Source: Mycoplasmatota bacterium (GTDB lineage Bacteria; Bacillota_I; Bacilli_A; Izemoplasmatales; Hujiaoplasmataceae). From it: a stretch of 48,405 bases of DNA. A program made the position numbers and the translations under genes. The notes under the pieces were generated by a model, which did not search any database, was not told where the DNA came from, and saw only the letters and a program-made list of their open reading frames with translations. Within the stretch, counting starts at the first letter, position 1, and every line of letters starts with the position of its first letter. The stretch covers positions 1-48,405 of the forward strand of contig JAEIOE010000012.1 of assembly GCA_016342455.1 (NCBI GenBank), read 5' to 3'. Shown here piece after piece: positions 46,352 to 48,405 of the stretch.

Positions 46352-47884
46352 TTATCTAATGTATTTACCTTGCATTTCAATGTATTTAATAATTTCATCA
46401 GAATAGGCTTTAGAACGAAGTTTCTTCATCTCATACATACCCTTATCAGCTTCTTTAATTAACTCATAAATAGATTTCTTACCTTCTAGATCAATAGAAG
46501 TACCAATAGATACAGAAACAACTTTTTCGATAGCTTTGTTGTCACACGCTTTTAAAAGCTCTTGTTTTTTCTTTTCTAGAAGTTTTTCAGTTGCGTTAGG
46601 GATAAGAACTAAGAATTCATCCCCACCAATTCTAGCCATACTCTTTTCAACAACATCTGCAAATACAGCTTTCATTTTATTTGCTAAACTTTTAAGTAAG
46701 TAATCTCCGCGTTCATGTCCCAAATAGTCATTATTTGTTTTTAAGGCATTTAAGTCAAGTGAGAGAACTCCTAAGTTTTTTGTGCTTTTAACTTTTTCAA
46801 TTTTTTGTTCAATGTAATTACGATTATTTAGACCGGTCATTGAATCATAATTGCTTAAACGATTCAATTCTCGAAGTAATGAATACACTTGAGTTTCATC
46901 ATACAATAAAATCATATAACCAAAGTCATCCATACCTTTTAGTTTAAATTCTTTTTCACGAAGATGATAATGATCTTTTGATTCATTTTCCTCTTCCACA
47001 ATCTTATGTTCGCTATATAAAACTACTTTTTCTTTTAAAGTCGTTTCTAAGGTTTCGAATTTTTGACCGATGATATCATCAAATAAGATGTTATATTTTT
47101 CTAGTAATAATGGACTAATTTCAATGATTCTCTTATCTCTATCAGTTAAGATGTACATTTCTCTCATATTAGAAAGAATTTCACCTCTTCCTGAGGCTTT
47201 TAAGTTAAATACCATATCTTTACTATAGATTACTATATATAAGATGAATGACACAACAACGAGTGAAATATATGTTAAGTCTACATTGCTTTCAAAAAAT
47301 AATAATTGTGACGCGTTGAATGTTAATACAACAACAACACAAATAACTAACATTCTCGTTACAGCTTTATACTGTCTTGTATCTCTATGTTTCGCTAAGA
47401 AGCTAAACATAAACCATAGGGCTGTAATTACAATACTATATATAATTATTAAGTGAGGAAAGAATAACGCTCCCTTGCTAGCTGTATATAAATCATCAAA
47501 AGTATTGAATTGAGATAAACCTAATTCTAGGAACCAAGAAGTAGTTGAGTTAGTGACTGCAATAACTAATTCTATTGTTAAGAGGATCAAAGCTCCATAA
47601 AGAATTTGCTTTGGTAATTTTAGACCTACGTATTGTAGGATAGTACACATTGTAAAAAATGCTAATAAGAACTTTAGAGGATAGCCTAACATATTTGCAT
47701 AATAAGAAACAAATGCATTAGTAGAAGATCGTTCCACAAAGATTAGTATCGTCCAAAAAGCAGCTGAATAAATCAGAAACTTTAAACATCTATACTTATT
47801 ATCATGATTGCGGAACATGTTTACTACTGGTATTACTGACAAGAATGCCGTCAATATTAATAGTATTTCTAGAAAAGCTTGCAT
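46352..47884 (-). CDS. Membrane diguanylate cyclase (multi-helix sensor, PAS-like, GGDEF)
   Basis: A 510-residue protein behind AAGGAAG. Residues 1-220 hold six or seven hydrophobic segments, like the 7TM sensor of some histidine kinases. Residues 235-335 look like a PAS domain. The catalytic domain (about 345-500) has Leu-Ser-Asn-Tyr-Asp-Ser-Met-Thr-Gly-Leu-Asn-Asn-Arg and an intact Arg-Ile-Gly-Gly-Asp-Glu-Phe active site, so it should make c-di-GMP. The product-inhibition Arg-x-x-Asp motif is not found at the usual place just before Gly-Gly-Asp-Glu-Phe. No c-di-GMP receptor or phosphodiesterase is encoded in the window. Confidence 0.92.
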   Translation of the reverse strand: MQAFLEILLILTAFLSVIPVVNMFRNHDNKYRCLKFLIYSAAFWTILIFVERSSTNAFVSYYANMLGYPLKFLLAFFTMCTILQYVGLKLPKQILYGALILLTIELVIAVTNSTTSWFLELGLSQFNTFDDLYTASKGALFFPHLIIIYSIVITALWFMFSFLAKHRDTRQYKAVTRMLVICVVVVLTFNASQLLFFESNVDLTYISLVVVSFILYIVIYSKDMVFNLKASGRGEILSNMREMYILTDRDKRIIEISPLLLEKYNILFDDIIGQKFETLETTLKEKVVLYSEHKIVEEENESKDHYHLREKEFKLKGMDDFGYMILLYDETQVYSLLRELNRLSNYDSMTGLNNRNYIEQKIEKVKSTKNLGVLSLDLNALKTNNDYLGHERGDYLLKSLANKMKAVFADVVEKSMARIGGDEFLVLIPNATEKLLEKKKQELLKACDNKAIEKVVSVSIGTSIDLEGKKSIYELIKEADKGMYEMKKLRSKAYSDEIIKYIEMQGKYIR

Positions 47885-48112
47885 AAACTCACTTCCTTCT
47901 TATATATTATATCATTAAAAGATTAGTCGATGTGTTATTTAGTTATTATAATATATTAAGCAAGTTTTTTCTAGATACTATGGAGATTTAAAAAAAATTA
48001 AAAAAAATTGAAAGCAATATATTTTTATAATACTATTTGTGCTAATATAGATAAGGAAATAAAATGCACTTTCGCCGTTTTTAGATTAGAATACAGAAAA
48101 GAGAGAAAGAAA

Positions 48113-48334
48113 ATGAAGAAATTTATTGCTTTTTTTGTATTTTTGTTTGTTGGAATTGCGTTTTTAAGTTGTGACAAAGCTACCACAACTACTAGCAGAA
48201 TAACATCAAACATAATACAAACAACAGAACAAATTATTACAACTCAAGAAACAACGGAACAAATTACAACAACACAAGCTGTTACAACAGCAACGACTTC
48301 TAACCCAGTTACAACAATGGCACCTATCACCTGA
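48113..48334 (+). CDS. Tiny lipoprotein: lipid anchor plus Thr-rich tail
   Basis: A 73-residue protein. ATG 48113 follows GAGAGAAAG; the longer frame from 48008 has no ribosome site. The signal peptide ends in a Leu-Ser-Cys lipobox. Everything after it is a low-complexity Thr/Gln/Ile/Glu stretch with Thr-Thr-Glu-Gln and Thr-Thr-Gln repeats. It resembles the stalks of the lipoproteins at 1148-2281 and 19318-20475 but carries no folded domain. It may be a remnant of a larger lipoprotein or a real surface mucin-like peptide. Confidence 0.7.
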   Translation: MKKFIAFFVFLFVGIAFLSCDKATTTTSRITSNIIQTTEQIITTQETTEQITTTQAVTTATTSNPVTTMAPIT

Positions 48335-48355
48335 GTTTTATAGTTATAAAAGAGT

Positions 48356-48402
48356 AAAAGAGACAATATCCGCTTTATAAGTGGAATATCATCTCTTTTT
48401 AT
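48356..48402 (+). terminator. Terminator after the tiny lipoprotein gene
   Basis: AAAAGAGA (48356-48363) pairs with TCTCTTTT (48392-48399), extended by an imperfect ATATCC/GGAATAT stem, then T residues to the window end. Confidence 0.75.
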
Positions 48403-48405
48403 TAT

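Noticed and set aside
1-48405. tRNA, rRNA genes, insertion sequences or prophage genes
   Set aside because: No cloverleaf-like sequence, rRNA segment, transposase, integrase or phage structural gene was noticed on reading either strand.

Overview
The window is a low-GC, gene-dense bacterial chromosome segment with 48 supportable protein genes and no rRNA or tRNA that I could see. TGA is used as an ordinary stop. Gram-positive style Shine-Dalgarno sites (AGGAGG), TTGACA/TATAAT promoters, many Cys-anchored lipoproteins, PTS genes and threonine-rich lipoprotein segments point to a Bacillota/Mollicutes-related lineage that keeps the standard code, such as Acholeplasma- or Izemoplasma-like bacteria. 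That placement is inference from gene content and composition.

Layout. 0-3 kb: a Cys-motif protein of unknown function, a lipoprotein and a YgjV-GNAT fusion. 3.1-6.6 kb: a TetR - GPH sugar symporter - glycosyltransferase-like operon with a promoter/operator. 6.7-8.4 kb: an autoregulated MarR gene with two matching operator sites and a DUF2804 gene. 8.5-11.5 kb: acyl-CoA dehydrogenase with EtfB and EtfA. 11.6-14.7 kb (minus): an amino-acid ABC importer behind a lysine riboswitch, so a lysine importer. 14.75-17.65 kb: a zinc-type ABC importer and Fur/Zur regulator behind a perfect 21-bp palindrome. 17.7-24 kb: a UroD/MtaA-like methyltransferase, a GNAT, a lipoprotein, a SecB-like chaperone next to a large Pro/Glu/Lys-rich protein, and a membrane-anchored orphan. 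24.0-31.5 kb: a PEPCK/HprK-like P-loop protein leading into thrC-thrB-hom-asd-aspartokinase, a complete route from aspartate to threonine. 31.5-34.9 kb: an RND/MMPL exporter split into two overlapping genes plus a TetR regulator. 35.2 kb: an orphan small gene.

35.6-43.1 kb (minus) is the most striking block: a self-contained amino-sugar PTS operon of IIBC, SIS protein, NagB, NagA, HPr, enzyme I, PRD antiterminator and IIA. A RAT antiterminator site overlaps a terminator in its leader. The operon carries its own general PTS proteins, and these are divergent: HPr has Lys where Ser46 is expected, the antiterminator has lost the PRD2 histidines, and the enzyme I active-site motif is altered. This suggests a dedicated phosphorelay outside HPr-Ser-P control.

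43.6-46.3 kb: a methionine-type ABC importer (MetNIQ-like) preceded by a structured leader with mutually exclusive antiterminator and terminator helices. Its aptamer-like 5' part matches no riboswitch class I recognise, which makes it the best candidate here for an undescribed element. The window ends with a membrane diguanylate cyclase (minus) and a 73-residue lipoprotein that is little more than a lipid anchor and a Thr-rich tail.
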